From UBA4582 sp002389265 (lineage in GTDB: Bacteria > Pseudomonadota > Gammaproteobacteria > Pseudomonadales > Azotimanducaceae), in NCBI GenBank assembly GCA_943788825.1, contig CALSRT010000002.1:744001-808000 (forward strand): a DNA stretch of 64,000 nucleotides, written 5' to 3'. Of the stretch, positions 26,768 through 34,616 are shown one piece after another. Under the pieces are notes generated by a model. That model was not told where the DNA came from. It did not search any database and saw only the letters and a list, made by a program, of their open reading frames with translations. Position 1 is the stretch's first letter. Every line of letters begins with the position of its first letter. The position numbers were made by a program, and so were the translations under genes.

Positions 26768-28549
26768 TTAGTGGCTATTGAGCCAACCTTGCAGTTCAGG
26801 CAGCAGCGGGACGGGCACCGGGCCTGTGACCACTAGGTGTTGCCACCTCTGCGCTGTCGTTGGTTGACTTCCGACCAGCTGTTTGGCCCGCAGCATGCCC
26901 AGGTATGGCGCCGACATGACCGCCGGTCGAAACCGAACCTCATCGACGAGTCGGGTCGCGGTGGCTTTTGGCGTTGCGGTATTGGCCAACAGGAAGTTGA
27001 TAGCCTGTTGTCGAGTCCAGTAAAGATGGTGCAACCCGGTATCAATTACCAGCATCGCTGCGAGTTCCGCATTCATGGCGAGTAAACCGAGGCGGTCCTT
27101 TGGTCGCTCAGTGGTAGCATCCAGCGCCATGTTGGTGAGGTACAGCGACCAACCAGAAATATACCCTGGGTCATCGTTGGCGCTCAATAATGTGGATAGG
27201 CTACGGGGCTGTTGGCGAACCTGGTGTATGCCCGGGATGGTGTAATAATAGGTCTTGGCGGTGAGTTCATGCCAGCTAGGCGATGACTCGCTGAAATTGA
27301 TCACCATTTGCCCCAGCGTTTCACTGGGTTGCTGATATTCGATGGGCAGTGCGTATCGACTCATGAGCGGTGGTGCGGCAATAATTTCAAGGCTTGTCAG
27401 GGGTGTGTCGCTGACCCAGAAGGTGCTCGCCTGCTGAATAGCAAGTATCTGGTCCGTCACCGTTGACAAATACTGCTGCCTTGCGTCGTTATTATTAAGG
27501 ACAACGTCCTGGGTCGCACGCATCTGTTCGTAGACGTTGTTGGTGCTGGTCTCCGGATGTAGATTTTGCCATTGAGTCGTCAAGGCTTCTTGAATCTTCT
27601 GTAGTTCCACCAGGCCTAAAGCGTGAATCGACTCGGCGGAGCGTTCATCGGCACTAAAGCGGCGCAGTCGATATTGATAATAGTCGGGCTCAGTTTGCGG
27701 GCCGTTAGTTGCGGAGTTGCAGTCGATATTGGCGTAAAAATGCTTTAAGGCCGGGGTGATAGAAGCCTCCAGGCTGACATCAAATTGATCTAGGTAGGTT
27801 TGCTGAGTTCGCTCGGGCAAGCCCATCTCCACTAACCGGTAATGTAACGTATCCCTGAGCGCGGTAGTTTCGCCGAGGGCTTTGACGCCGTTTTTCAGGG
27901 TTAGACATTCTGCCGTCGTCAGATTTTCATGCAGAATAGGTGCTTGTTGCAGCGATCGGTTGAGAAGAGTGACTTGCGCTAATAAAGGCGTGAGCCCTGA
28001 GTCGGGGTTGATGGGGTGGCTAGATAGCAATCGCAATAGATCGACTTGAGGGCCGTGGTAAGGTGATAGTGCATGGTCTTGGGCCGAAAATCTGGCCTGT
28101 TGCTGGAGCATCAACTGGGTATAGCGTAGCAATTTCAGTCGCAGTAATCGCTCCGAATCAAGCCGCTGGGTATCAATGCTTTGGATTTGTTTGTGGTAAT
28201 AATTGAGGATATTAAGCTTGTCGTTGATGATACGAGTCTCACTGAACTCAAAGCTAAGAATGTTATTTGGAATCTGATTGAACTCTAACTGTAAGCGCGC
28301 CAGTAGTTCATCAAGGATGCTATTTTCAAAATCGTTTATAATACTCGACGACTCGGTGCCAGGTCTGTTGTTGCGGGCGTCAGCCTGCAGCGTCGATGAG
28401 CCCAGCGCTATTGTCAGCAGCAGGCACAGCGCCGTAGCGATGCGACTGCGGCGTGGTAGGCCTGTCAGTAATATCTGCCACAGGTTATCGGCTGCCCTGT
28501 TGATACCGGGGCGAGATTTTTGAGCAGTGATAAGGCGGGAGCTTGTCAT
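26768..28549 (-). CDS. DUF885 protein with degenerate metal site
   Basis: DUF885 proteins resemble metallo-carboxypeptidases with an HE-x-x-PGHH motif and a downstream EGWALY glutamate. This 593-aa protein has the family layout, including a membrane or signal segment (about residues 37-55, IATALCLLLTIALGSSTLQA), and in the C-terminal part VIDTGLHHLYWTRQQAI and VDEVRFRPAVMSAPYLGMLR. But the motif (about residues 430-438) reads YYTIPGIHQ: the His and Glu are tyrosines, and only the second His remains. EGWALY reads SGWSLY, so that Glu is lost too. It is therefore probably catalytically inactive or uses different chemistry. The frame is intact, so it is not an obvious pseudogene. Partner genes are not evident. 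Confidence 0.78.
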   Translation of the reverse strand: MTSSRLITAQKSRPGINRAADNLWQILLTGLPRRSRIATALCLLLTIALGSSTLQADARNNRPGTESSSIINDFENSILDELLARLQLEFNQIPNNILSFEFSETRIINDKLNILNYYHKQIQSIDTQRLDSERLLRLKLLRYTQLMLQQQARFSAQDHALSPYHGPQVDLLRLLSSHPINPDSGLTPLLAQVTLLNRSLQQAPILHENLTTAECLTLKNGVKALGETTALRDTLHYRLVEMGLPERTQQTYLDQFDVSLEASITPALKHFYANIDCNSATNGPQTEPDYYQYRLRRFSADERSAESIHALGLVELQKIQEALTTQWQNLHPETSTNNVYEQMRATQDVVLNNNDARQQYLSTVTDQILAIQQASTFWVSDTPLTSLEIIAAPPLMSRYALPIEYQQPSETLGQMVINFSESSPSWHELTAKTYYYTIPGIHQVRQQPRSLSTLLSANDDPGYISGWSLYLTNMALDATTERPKDRLGLLAMNAELAAMLVIDTGLHHLYWTRQQAINFLLANTATPKATATRLVDEVRFRPAVMSAPYLGMLRAKQLVGSQPTTAQRWQHLVVTGPVPVPLLPELQGWLNSH

Positions 28550-28632
28550 AGGTTTGTCGCGTTAGTGCTGTGAAGTGGCATTGCTGGTAGGCGGCTCTTG
28601 CCTGTCTGTGGGCAAACGGCAGCCAAGCTTAC

Positions 28633-29241
28633 CTATGGTGCCAGTCCATCTTCGATGCTACTGATCAGCTGGTTGAAATCGGCGATGGGTGCGGCTGTCG
28701 CCGCTAACAGGGATAGGCTGTCATCTCTGAAGGTTTGATTTGTAATCGCCTGCAGATTGACCAACAGATTCAGGCGCGAAGATTGGATGCAAGAGAGCAG
28801 TAAACTTGCGGCGATGCCGACATCGGTGATCAGGTTTTTGTTGCCTCGGTCGCGCAGAGTGATTGCTGTGGAAAGCAGGGCGAGACAAGCTTTGAGCATC
28901 TCTGTTGGTGCAAGCGCGGCAGTTTCCAGGGCCTGCTGCAGCGCAACTTGTTTGAGTTGTTTCGCTGCCGAGTCGTTAGCGGGTAAACCGTAAGCTGCCA
29001 TTACTTCGTTAAAGCCAGCGATGTCCTGTTCCGCCAGTTCGAGAAAGTGCCGGCTGCTTGTCTCGCACATAGCGATAATCGTCGGCAGCGATAACGACTC
29101 ATCTTTACTGTATTGCGCCACCATGCCTAGCAGTGCTGCCGCTTGAGCGCCTGAAATGCCGGCGGCTGCGCCACCTCCTGGTGTGGAGGTTTTGCCGGCA
29201 AGTCGTTGCAAGTACGTGTCAATGGACTGGTCGGCTAACAT
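28633..29241 (-). CDS. Cyclodeaminase/cyclohydrolase family protein (FchA-like)
   Basis: This 202-aa, mostly helical protein belongs to the FTCD-C/FchA family, whose members open methenyl-THF to 10-formyl-THF or deaminate formimino-THF. The N-terminal folate-contact motif STPGGGAAAGISGAQAAALL is typical of the family. It starts three bases after the stop of the methylene-THF dehydrogenase gene, which has lost its own cyclohydrolase residues (see that entry), so methenyl-THF cyclohydrolase is the best-supported role. Formimino-THF cyclodeaminase is less likely, as no histidine-degradation gene is near. Length agrees with bacterial FchA (~200 aa). Confidence 0.85.
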   Translation of the reverse strand: MLADQSIDTYLQRLAGKTSTPGGGAAAGISGAQAAALLGMVAQYSKDESLSLPTIIAMCETSSRHFLELAEQDIAGFNEVMAAYGLPANDSAAKQLKQVALQQALETAALAPTEMLKACLALLSTAITLRDRGNKNLITDVGIAASLLLSCIQSSRLNLLVNLQAITNQTFRDDSLSLLAATAAPIADFNQLISSIEDGLAP

Positions 29242-29244
29242 CGC

Positions 29245-30159
29245 TCAGGCTCCGTGAAAATTCTTGTACAAACGCACCGTATTCCGCATACACATGGCGA
29301 CGGTCATGGGACCGACCTTCGGAATAAAAATATTTGTGTGGGATGCAATATCATCGGCAAAATTCGGCACGCTGGAAAAGTTCAGGCAGACAGTGCCGGG
29401 AAGAATTTCATCGCAGCGAACTTTTTCGAAGTGCTTGCTTGGTACGCCAGTAATGACGATATCGGAAGTCGCTAATGCCTCCGACCGGGAAATGTCGACC
29501 TCGGCAGGCTTGGCATTGCTAAATAGCAATGGCCCATTAATATCGAAGGAGTACACTTTGGCGCCATCGTTAGAAAGCATTACCGCTAATGGTCTGCCAA
29601 TGACTTCACTGCGGTTGAATATGGTGACTGTTTTACCCATGAGTGGGTGTTCATCTTGGGGTTCGCAAATACCCGTTTCAGCCAGTATTTTAATGATGGC
29701 CAATGGCGTACAGGGCAACAAGGCCTTTTTTAATGGATCGCCGGGGACAGCGAGACGGTCGTTGGTGTATAGCTTGTGAGTCCAGTATTGGCTGCCGGCC
29801 TCGATATCTTTGCGATAATCTACTAGGTTGCGCAGGTAGCTGTCCTGCTCATTATGAAACACAGGGAAATAGATAAAAATACCATGTACTTCCGGGTCGG
29901 CATTGAGGGCCAGAATTTCATTCTCCAGGTCGAGGCGTTCAATGTTACGTAGGTCGTAATCGATGCCGATGGCATCGAATTTTTGTTGCGTCGCGCGCGC
30001 ATAAGCCAAGGAGGGTTTATCCTGGCTGGCAATCAGGCCGACGACTTTAATTCGAGTCGAGATGCGCTCGACTTGCACTTTGACCTCTGCCACATATTTC
30101 TTGGCAATCTGCGCCGGATCGAGTTGCGGGTTGTTTTGTTGTTCGGCGGGTTCAGTCAC
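29245..30159 (-). CDS. Methylene-THF dehydrogenase, yeast MTD1-like, cyclohydrolase residues lost
   Basis: The protein has the FolD fold: a tetrahydrofolate-binding N-terminal domain and a Rossmann domain with TVTIFNRSEVIGRPLAVML and VITGVPS. In bifunctional FolD the cyclohydrolase uses the Lys of YxxxK and the Gln of VQLPLP. Here Tyr53 is followed four residues on by Thr57, not Lys, and the VQLPLP position reads IYFPVF (Tyr97). Both changes, and PCTPLAIIKIL and NRSEVIGRPLA, match my recollection of yeast MTD1, an NAD-dependent monofunctional dehydrogenase. It starts with GTG (GGAG six bases upstream). It lies between a SIS isomerase gene (15 bases) and an FchA-like cyclohydrolase gene (three bases), which probably supplies the missing step. 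Length 304 aa. Confidence 0.85.
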   Translation of the reverse strand: MTEPAEQQNNPQLDPAQIAKKYVAEVKVQVERISTRIKVVGLIASQDKPSLAYARATQQKFDAIGIDYDLRNIERLDLENEILALNADPEVHGIFIYFPVFHNEQDSYLRNLVDYRKDIEAGSQYWTHKLYTNDRLAVPGDPLKKALLPCTPLAIIKILAETGICEPQDEHPLMGKTVTIFNRSEVIGRPLAVMLSNDGAKVYSFDINGPLLFSNAKPAEVDISRSEALATSDIVITGVPSKHFEKVRCDEILPGTVCLNFSSVPNFADDIASHTNIFIPKVGPMTVAMCMRNTVRLYKNFHGA

Positions 30160-30174
30160 AGCATGCTCCGTGGT

Positions 30175-30780
30175 TCAGTCATCGTAATGGTGTTGCTGAC
30201 GCGTGATCGAGCCAAGATACCCCTTGTGATGGCGCATGCCGTAGTCGTGGGTCGTGAATCCCTTGAGTTCCATCAACGTCAGCGCTAGCGCATCGCTAAT
30301 AGCCTGCATGACAGCAATGCTGGCGCTGGGTGTTACCTGTAAAGGGCAGGGTTCAACAATGTTACTGCCCATGTCGAGGACCAGCTCGCTGAGATCACGT
30401 AAGGGCGAGTCGGGGTGGGAGGTGACACCGATAACACGGCTGACCCCAAGCTGACGGGCATTTTCCAGCATTTCGATCACCTCAATGGACTTGCCGCTAG
30501 TAGAGAAGGCGATGATGATATCTTCAGGGTTAACCATGCCTAGATCACCATGGCCAGCCTCAGCGGGGTGAACAAAAAATGCTGGTGTGCCGGTGGATGA
30601 CAAGGTTGCTGAAAACTTGTTAGCGACGTATCCGGCCTTGCCGATCCCCGTGGTGATGACCTTGCCTGGGCAAGCAAGCAACAGGTGCATTGCGGTCTCA
30701 AATTCATCCGTGATGTTGATTTGGTTAATGGCCTCGGCCTCTTTCTGGACAATGAAGGCCATGCGCTCTTTGATGTTCAC
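30175..30780 (-). CDS. SIS-domain sugar isomerase, KdsD/GutQ-like without CBS domains
   Basis: D-arabinose 5-phosphate isomerases convert ribulose 5-phosphate to arabinose 5-phosphate for KDO synthesis. The SIS domain matches KdsD: TTGIGKAGYVANKFSATLSS, TPAFFVHPAEAGHGDLGMV, AFSTSGKSIEV and the end GFTTHDYGMRHHKGYLG. The protein stops there at 201 aa and lacks the two CBS domains that E. coli KdsD and GutQ carry; short CBS-free enzymes of this type are known. The start is GTG. It is the first gene of a unit with the two folate genes; the reason for that association is not clear. Another sugar-phosphate isomerase role is possible. Confidence 0.82.
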   Translation of the reverse strand: MNIKERMAFIVQKEAEAINQINITDEFETAMHLLLACPGKVITTGIGKAGYVANKFSATLSSTGTPAFFVHPAEAGHGDLGMVNPEDIIIAFSTSGKSIEVIEMLENARQLGVSRVIGVTSHPDSPLRDLSELVLDMGSNIVEPCPLQVTPSASIAVMQAISDALALTLMELKGFTTHDYGMRHHKGYLGSITRQQHHYDD

Positions 30781-31188
30781 GAATTTTTTACCACAAGATG
30801 ACTAATTAAGGTGGGTGATTATACGCGATCAAAATGCAGGTGTGGGATGAATTATGGTGCTTTTGGTTAAATTCACCGGCTTTCTCATCGCCACTTGCTG
30901 GGATGAACGCTGACTTGCTGGCGGTGAAGGTGAGGCGCTGCCGCTGCGTGGCGCATAGTTGGATTTTTATTGTCAAGGGCGCGCCGTTGGGTGCTCAGAC
31001 TTATGCAAGCGCGATCAGTGGGCATTAGACTATGTGGTTTCGTCGCCAGAGCCCACCTGTGGCGTGTCAGGGCTGGAGGGGGTGGTCCAGCGACAGAGGA
31101 TTTCATCGTTTGATAGGTTTGAGACTGATCTAGCCCTTCCTGCGATGCGTACAACCGGCCATATTGGTTAAAAAGAGGCGGAATCTGT
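30781..31188. other. Divergent intergenic region before the sigma factor gene
   Basis: About 400 bases separate the SIS isomerase gene (minus) from the ECF sigma gene (plus). No convincing gene is present; the short frames inside lack ribosome-binding sites and recognisable sequence. The right part holds the candidate ECF promoter at 31126-31154. The left end should carry the promoter of the isomerase-folate unit, but no clear -35/-10 pair was identified. No tRNA or structured RNA was recognised. Confidence 0.6.
31126..31154 (+). promoter_or_regulatory. Candidate RpoE/ChrR-type (ECF11) autoregulatory promoter
   Basis: TGATCT at 31126-31131 and TACAA at 31150-31154 are 18 bases apart. The published Rhodobacter sphaeroides RpoE consensus, as I recall it, is TGATCC, 18 bases, TAAGA; here one base differs in the -35 and two in the -10, with the upstream CG of CGTA kept. 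It lies 35 bases before the sigma factor ATG. ECF genes with a ChrR partner normally activate their own operon, which this placement would fit. Confidence 0.5.
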
Positions 31189-31824
31189 ATGATCACAGCC
31201 AGTAAAATGTCATTCGATGCTAATGATGCTAATAAGGTAGTTATGCTAGCCGAGGCCAGATCAGACAATTGGAGCCAATTGCTCATGAAAGTGGGTGCCG
31301 ATCGTGACAAAGCGGCGTTCGCGCTGCTGTTCGATCATTTTGCGCCACTTTTGAAGGGTTTTCTGATGAAGGGTTCGGCGCTAGGCCCGGAGCGGGCAGA
31401 AGAATTGGCCCAGGAAACCATGATTAAGGTTTGGCGTAAAGCCGATAGTTTTAATGCCAGCAAGGCCTCTGCCAGCACCTGGATTTACACGATTGCACGG
31501 AATTGCCGCATCGACTGGTTGCGCCGGGAAGCCAAGTCGAGTCGGGATATTGAGGCGGAAGATATTTATGAGTTCGGCGATGAAAACCCGTCGTTCAACT
31601 CACTGGTGCAAATTCGCAACCGGGATAAGATTCGAGAGAACCTTGCATTTTTGCCGCCGGAGCAGTTGGAGGTTTTGGCTAAAATTTATTTCGAAGGCAA
31701 GACCCATAGTGAGGTCTCCCTAGAGTTGGACTTACCGCTAGGGACAGTTAAATCGAGAATACGACTGGCGTTGAACCGGTTGCAGGTGCGGATGACCGCA
31801 GCGGAGGCGAAACAAGATGCCTGA
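31189..31824 (+). CDS. rpoE: ECF RNA polymerase sigma factor (RpoE/ChrR group)
   Basis: The 211-aa protein has region 2 (FALLFDHFAPLLKGFLM, AEELAQETMIKVWRKA, ASTWIYTIARNCRIDWLRR) and region 4 (LAFLPPEQLEVLAKIYFEGK, then LPLGTVKSRIRLALNRL), separated by a short linker, with no region 3: an ECF sigma factor. Because the next gene is a ChrR-type zinc anti-sigma factor overlapping by eight bases, it belongs with the R. sphaeroides RpoE (ECF11) group, which responds to singlet oxygen. A GAGGCGG lies before the ATG at 31189. The symbol follows R. sphaeroides usage and does not mean E. coli RpoE. Confidence 0.92.
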   Translation: MITASKMSFDANDANKVVMLAEARSDNWSQLLMKVGADRDKAAFALLFDHFAPLLKGFLMKGSALGPERAEELAQETMIKVWRKADSFNASKASASTWIYTIARNCRIDWLRREAKSSRDIEAEDIYEFGDENPSFNSLVQIRNRDKIRENLAFLPPEQLEVLAKIYFEGKTHSEVSLELDLPLGTVKSRIRLALNRLQVRMTAAEAKQDA

Positions 31825-32494
31825 GGTTAGACTTCACCCAAATACTGACGTACTCCTAGAATTTGCAGCAGGGAGTTTGAGTCCGGCGCAAGCCGTAGCG
31901 GTCTCGGCCCATCTTTTTTACTGCCCCCATTGTCAGGCAAAATCAGGTACCCTGGATGCTATCGGCGGCAACTTACTCGCCGATAGCGAAGCCGTCAGCG
32001 TGTCTGTGGATTGCCGAAGCGATGTGATGGCGCAGCTTGATACGGTGGGTACTGCATCACCGGAGAAGCTTGAAATTAATGATGCAGCGCCTCAAGGTGT
32101 TCGTTGGAAGAACTTGCCACCACTGGTGAACAGGCTGTTCCGCGAGAGCGGCATTAGTTGGCGACACTTATCATCGTCCTTGCGAGTCGCCAGACTACCG
32201 GTAGGTGAGAGGCGCTTTGAGCTTGCTCTGCACCAAATCAAGGCGGGTGGCAGCGCGCCAGCCCATGACCATCGCGGTTTAGAGATTACGGTGGTGCTGC
32301 ATGGCAGCTTCTCTGATGATGAAGGGGTTTATCACCAGGGCGACTATATCACCCGCGAACCCGGTCATGTTCACACACCGATCGCCACTGCCAACACCGA
32401 GTGCGTTTGTCTATCGGTACTCGAGGCACCGATTCGGCTGGTGGGTCGATTCAGCCGTCTGTTCAACCCGTTTCTGTCGTTTATGCCTGTCTGA
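31817..32494 (+). CDS. chrR: ChrR-type zinc cupin anti-sigma factor
   Basis: ChrR holds its sigma factor inactive until singlet oxygen or related oxidants appear. The N-terminal zinc-binding anti-sigma domain has His7, His32, Cys36 and Cys39, the same spacing as His6, His31, Cys35 and Cys38 in the R. sphaeroides protein. The C-terminal cupin domain has His150, His152, Glu156 and His186, again matching the spacing of the second metal site. So both sites appear intact and the sensor should be functional. The ATG overlaps the sigma gene stop by eight bases. Length 225 aa is typical. Confidence 0.93.
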   Translation: MPEVRLHPNTDVLLEFAAGSLSPAQAVAVSAHLFYCPHCQAKSGTLDAIGGNLLADSEAVSVSVDCRSDVMAQLDTVGTASPEKLEINDAAPQGVRWKNLPPLVNRLFRESGISWRHLSSSLRVARLPVGERRFELALHQIKAGGSAPAHDHRGLEITVVLHGSFSDDEGVYHQGDYITREPGHVHTPIATANTECVCLSVLEAPIRLVGRFSRLFNPFLSFMPV

Positions 32495-32565
32495 CTTTGT
32501 TCTCTGTCCTGCCCTGCCTTTCCTTTCCCGCCTAAATGCGGTTCAATCTGAGGGTTATTCATCAG

Positions 32566-32958
32566 ATGGAGAGGATTATGGAGGCAAGAGAACGGTCGGG
32601 AACAGAGATCATTCGGGCATTCTGCGCTTGTTGGTCGACACTGGACGCCGCCGCGTTAGCCAACTATTTCACCGAAGATGGCACCTATTACAATATGCCG
32701 TCAGTGCCCACCCAGGGGCGGGCCAATATCGAGCAATTCATTGCTGCGTTTTCTGCCAGCTGGACCAAGACTGATTGGGAAATCCTGAATATCCTTGAAC
32801 AAGGTAGTGTGGTGATTGCTGAGCGGGTCGATCGTATCATGCTCGGGGATAAGGCCGTTGAGTTGCCCTGCTGCGGGGTCTTCGAGCTGGAAAACGGCAA
32901 GATCAAAGTCTGGCGCGACTATTTCGACCTGAACACTTACATGAAAGCGCTGGGGTAA
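32566..32958 (+). CDS. Limonene-1,2-epoxide hydrolase-fold protein
   Basis: The protein (130 aa) belongs to the small LEH/SnoaL cone fold. LEH enzymes use an Arg-Asp-Asp set with Tyr and Asn to add water to an epoxide. Candidates are visible: DGTYYNMP (Tyr, Asn), ERVDRIML (Arg-x-Asp) and VWRDYFDLNTYM (second Asp). So the catalytic set seems complete. It lies about 70 bases behind chrR on the same strand, and could be part of the oxidant response by removing epoxides from oxidised lipids. The start is uncertain: ATG at 32536, 32566 or 32578; I chose 32566, with GAGGG upstream. Confidence 0.78.
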   Translation: MERIMEARERSGTEIIRAFCACWSTLDAAALANYFTEDGTYYNMPSVPTQGRANIEQFIAAFSASWTKTDWEILNILEQGSVVIAERVDRIMLGDKAVELPCCGVFELENGKIKVWRDYFDLNTYMKALG

Positions 32959-33004
32959 TTGGGGGCGGTGGCTAGGCGCCAGCGGCGCATAGACACGGGT
33001 TGAC

Positions 33005-33592
33005 TCAGGTATGCTTGCCGATTTGCCACCCGGAGGCGCTGAGTGCATCGCTTGCAAAACTTGCCGCGGTTGGTTCTAGGCGGGTGGCCATTGTGTCATT
33101 CCAGCGGTTCAGGAAGCCGAACAGAGATATGACACCGACGATTTCAACCACCTCACGTTCGCTAAAATGCGCCTTGAGCGTTTCCATATGGATGGTCTCC
33201 ACGCCATTTGGCACAGTGCCACCGTGGAGTGCGACGCGCAAAGCCGCGCGCTCGGCGACGGAGAACAGGTCTGACTGATCGAACTCGAAGGCCTTACTCA
33301 TCTTTTCCCGAGAAATGCCGCGTTTTACGGCGTTGTGTGAAGTATGCGCCTGACAATAGCGGCAGCCAGCGGCATTGCTGGTGACATAAGCGACCAGCTG
33401 CTTGAGACCGGGATCGACCTGTCCTGTATTCAGTACCGTGCTGGCCAATGCCGTGAATTGGCTGAGAAGTTCTGGCCAGTGCGCCATGGCGTAAAAGCTG
33501 GTTGGCACAAACCCCATACCCGCTTCCACGGTCTGAAATAAAGGCTCGAAGTCGGCGAGTCGATCGCGGGGAACAGAATCGATATGGGCCAT
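33005..33592 (-). CDS. Carboxymuconolactone decarboxylase / AhpD-like protein
   Basis: The family includes AhpD alkylhydroperoxidases, which use a CxxC pair and a nearby histidine. This protein has CRYCQAH at about residues 97-103 within SNAAGCRYCQAHTSHNAVKRG, so the redox CxxCxxxH-type motif is complete. The helical pattern and 195-aa length match the peroxidase-related subgroup of the family. AGGAG lies seven bases before the ATG at 33592. It is convergent with the epoxide-hydrolase-like gene across about 45 bases and lies behind the ABC importer genes on the same strand, with about 50 bases between. Peroxide reduction is likely but unproven. Confidence 0.87.
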   Translation of the reverse strand: MAHIDSVPRDRLADFEPLFQTVEAGMGFVPTSFYAMAHWPELLSQFTALASTVLNTGQVDPGLKQLVAYVTSNAAGCRYCQAHTSHNAVKRGISREKMSKAFEFDQSDLFSVAERAALRVALHGGTVPNGVETIHMETLKAHFSEREVVEIVGVISLFGFLNRWNDTMATRLEPTAASFASDALSASGWQIGKHT

Positions 33593-33641
33593 GGTTTAGC
33601 TCCTTTGGGGTCACGGGCAATGCCCAGGTTCAATAGAAAGC

Positions 33642-34616
33642 CTAATCCATCAAATGACAGGATACCAGGTGACTCTTGTCTGCCATCGGCGAGTCGAGAT
33701 GTGGAATGTCTTGGCTGCAACGAGACATGGCGCTGGGGCATCGAGGATGAAAAGTGCAGCCCGATGGCGGCGCAATCGGTGACGGCACATCACCGCTGAT
33801 AATTTGGCGTTGTACCTTGCGATGGGGATCTGGCACAGGTATCGCAGAAATGAGTGATTGAGTATAGGGGTGTTGAGCGTTTCGATAAATTTCTTCGCTG
33901 CGGCCGCTCTCAACAATCTTGCCCAGGTACATGATCGCTATCCGGTCCGAGATATGTTTTACAACAGCCAGATCATGGGCGATAAACAGATACGACAAAT
34001 TGAATTCTTGTTGTAGCTCGATCAAGAGATTGAGTATCTGGCTCTGAATCGAGACATCCAGCGCAGAGACAGGCTCATCGCAGATCACGAGTTTGGGGTT
34101 CAGGGCGAGCGCTCGAGCGATGCCAATCCGCTGGCGTTGACCGCCTGAAAATTCGAATGGATAACGGGTGACTGAGCGCGCCGGTAACCCGACGATATTC
34201 AGCAACTCCAGAACACGCTTGGCCCGCGATGCTCGATCGCCGATGTTCTGGACAATGAGCGGTTCCTGAATGATATCGCCCACCGTATGCCTCGAATTCA
34301 ATGATTCCATCGGATCCTGGAATATCATCTGAATATGTTGCCGCTGAGGCTTCAAGGCATGGCTACCGAGATGCGTGATGTCCTGATCGCAAAATTCTAT
34401 GCTGCCAGCTGTGGGCTGATAGAGTCGGGTAATGCAGCGCCCTAGTGTCGACTTGCCGCAGCCTGACTCGCCAACCAGACCCAGGGTTTCACCGGGCGCA
34501 ATATCCAGTGACACGCCATCGACGGCCTTGTTGAATTTGCTGGCGCGAAGAAAAATACCTTCTTTGACGGGGAAGTGCATCTTCAGATCACGAACTTTTA
34601 ACAGTGATTCACTCAT
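33642..34616 (-). CDS. Peptide ABC importer ATP-binding protein, OppF/DppF-like
   Basis: The 324-aa ATPase has Walker A (GLVGESGCGKSTLGR), the signature LSGGQ-equivalent FSGGQRQRIGIARAL, Walker B (KLVICDEPVSALD) and the C-terminal oligopeptide-ABC extension with a cysteine-containing segment (GCTFHPRCPSAMSRC), which in some family members binds an Fe-S cluster. The ATG at 34616 overlaps the stop of the paired ATPase gene by four bases (ATGA); a GTG a little upstream is less likely. It is the last gene of a five-gene importer operon. Confidence 0.93.
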   Translation of the reverse strand: MSESLLKVRDLKMHFPVKEGIFLRASKFNKAVDGVSLDIAPGETLGLVGESGCGKSTLGRCITRLYQPTAGSIEFCDQDITHLGSHALKPQRQHIQMIFQDPMESLNSRHTVGDIIQEPLIVQNIGDRASRAKRVLELLNIVGLPARSVTRYPFEFSGGQRQRIGIARALALNPKLVICDEPVSALDVSIQSQILNLLIELQQEFNLSYLFIAHDLAVVKHISDRIAIMYLGKIVESGRSEEIYRNAQHPYTQSLISAIPVPDPHRKVQRQIISGDVPSPIAPPSGCTFHPRCPSAMSRCSQDIPHLDSPMADKSHLVSCHLMD

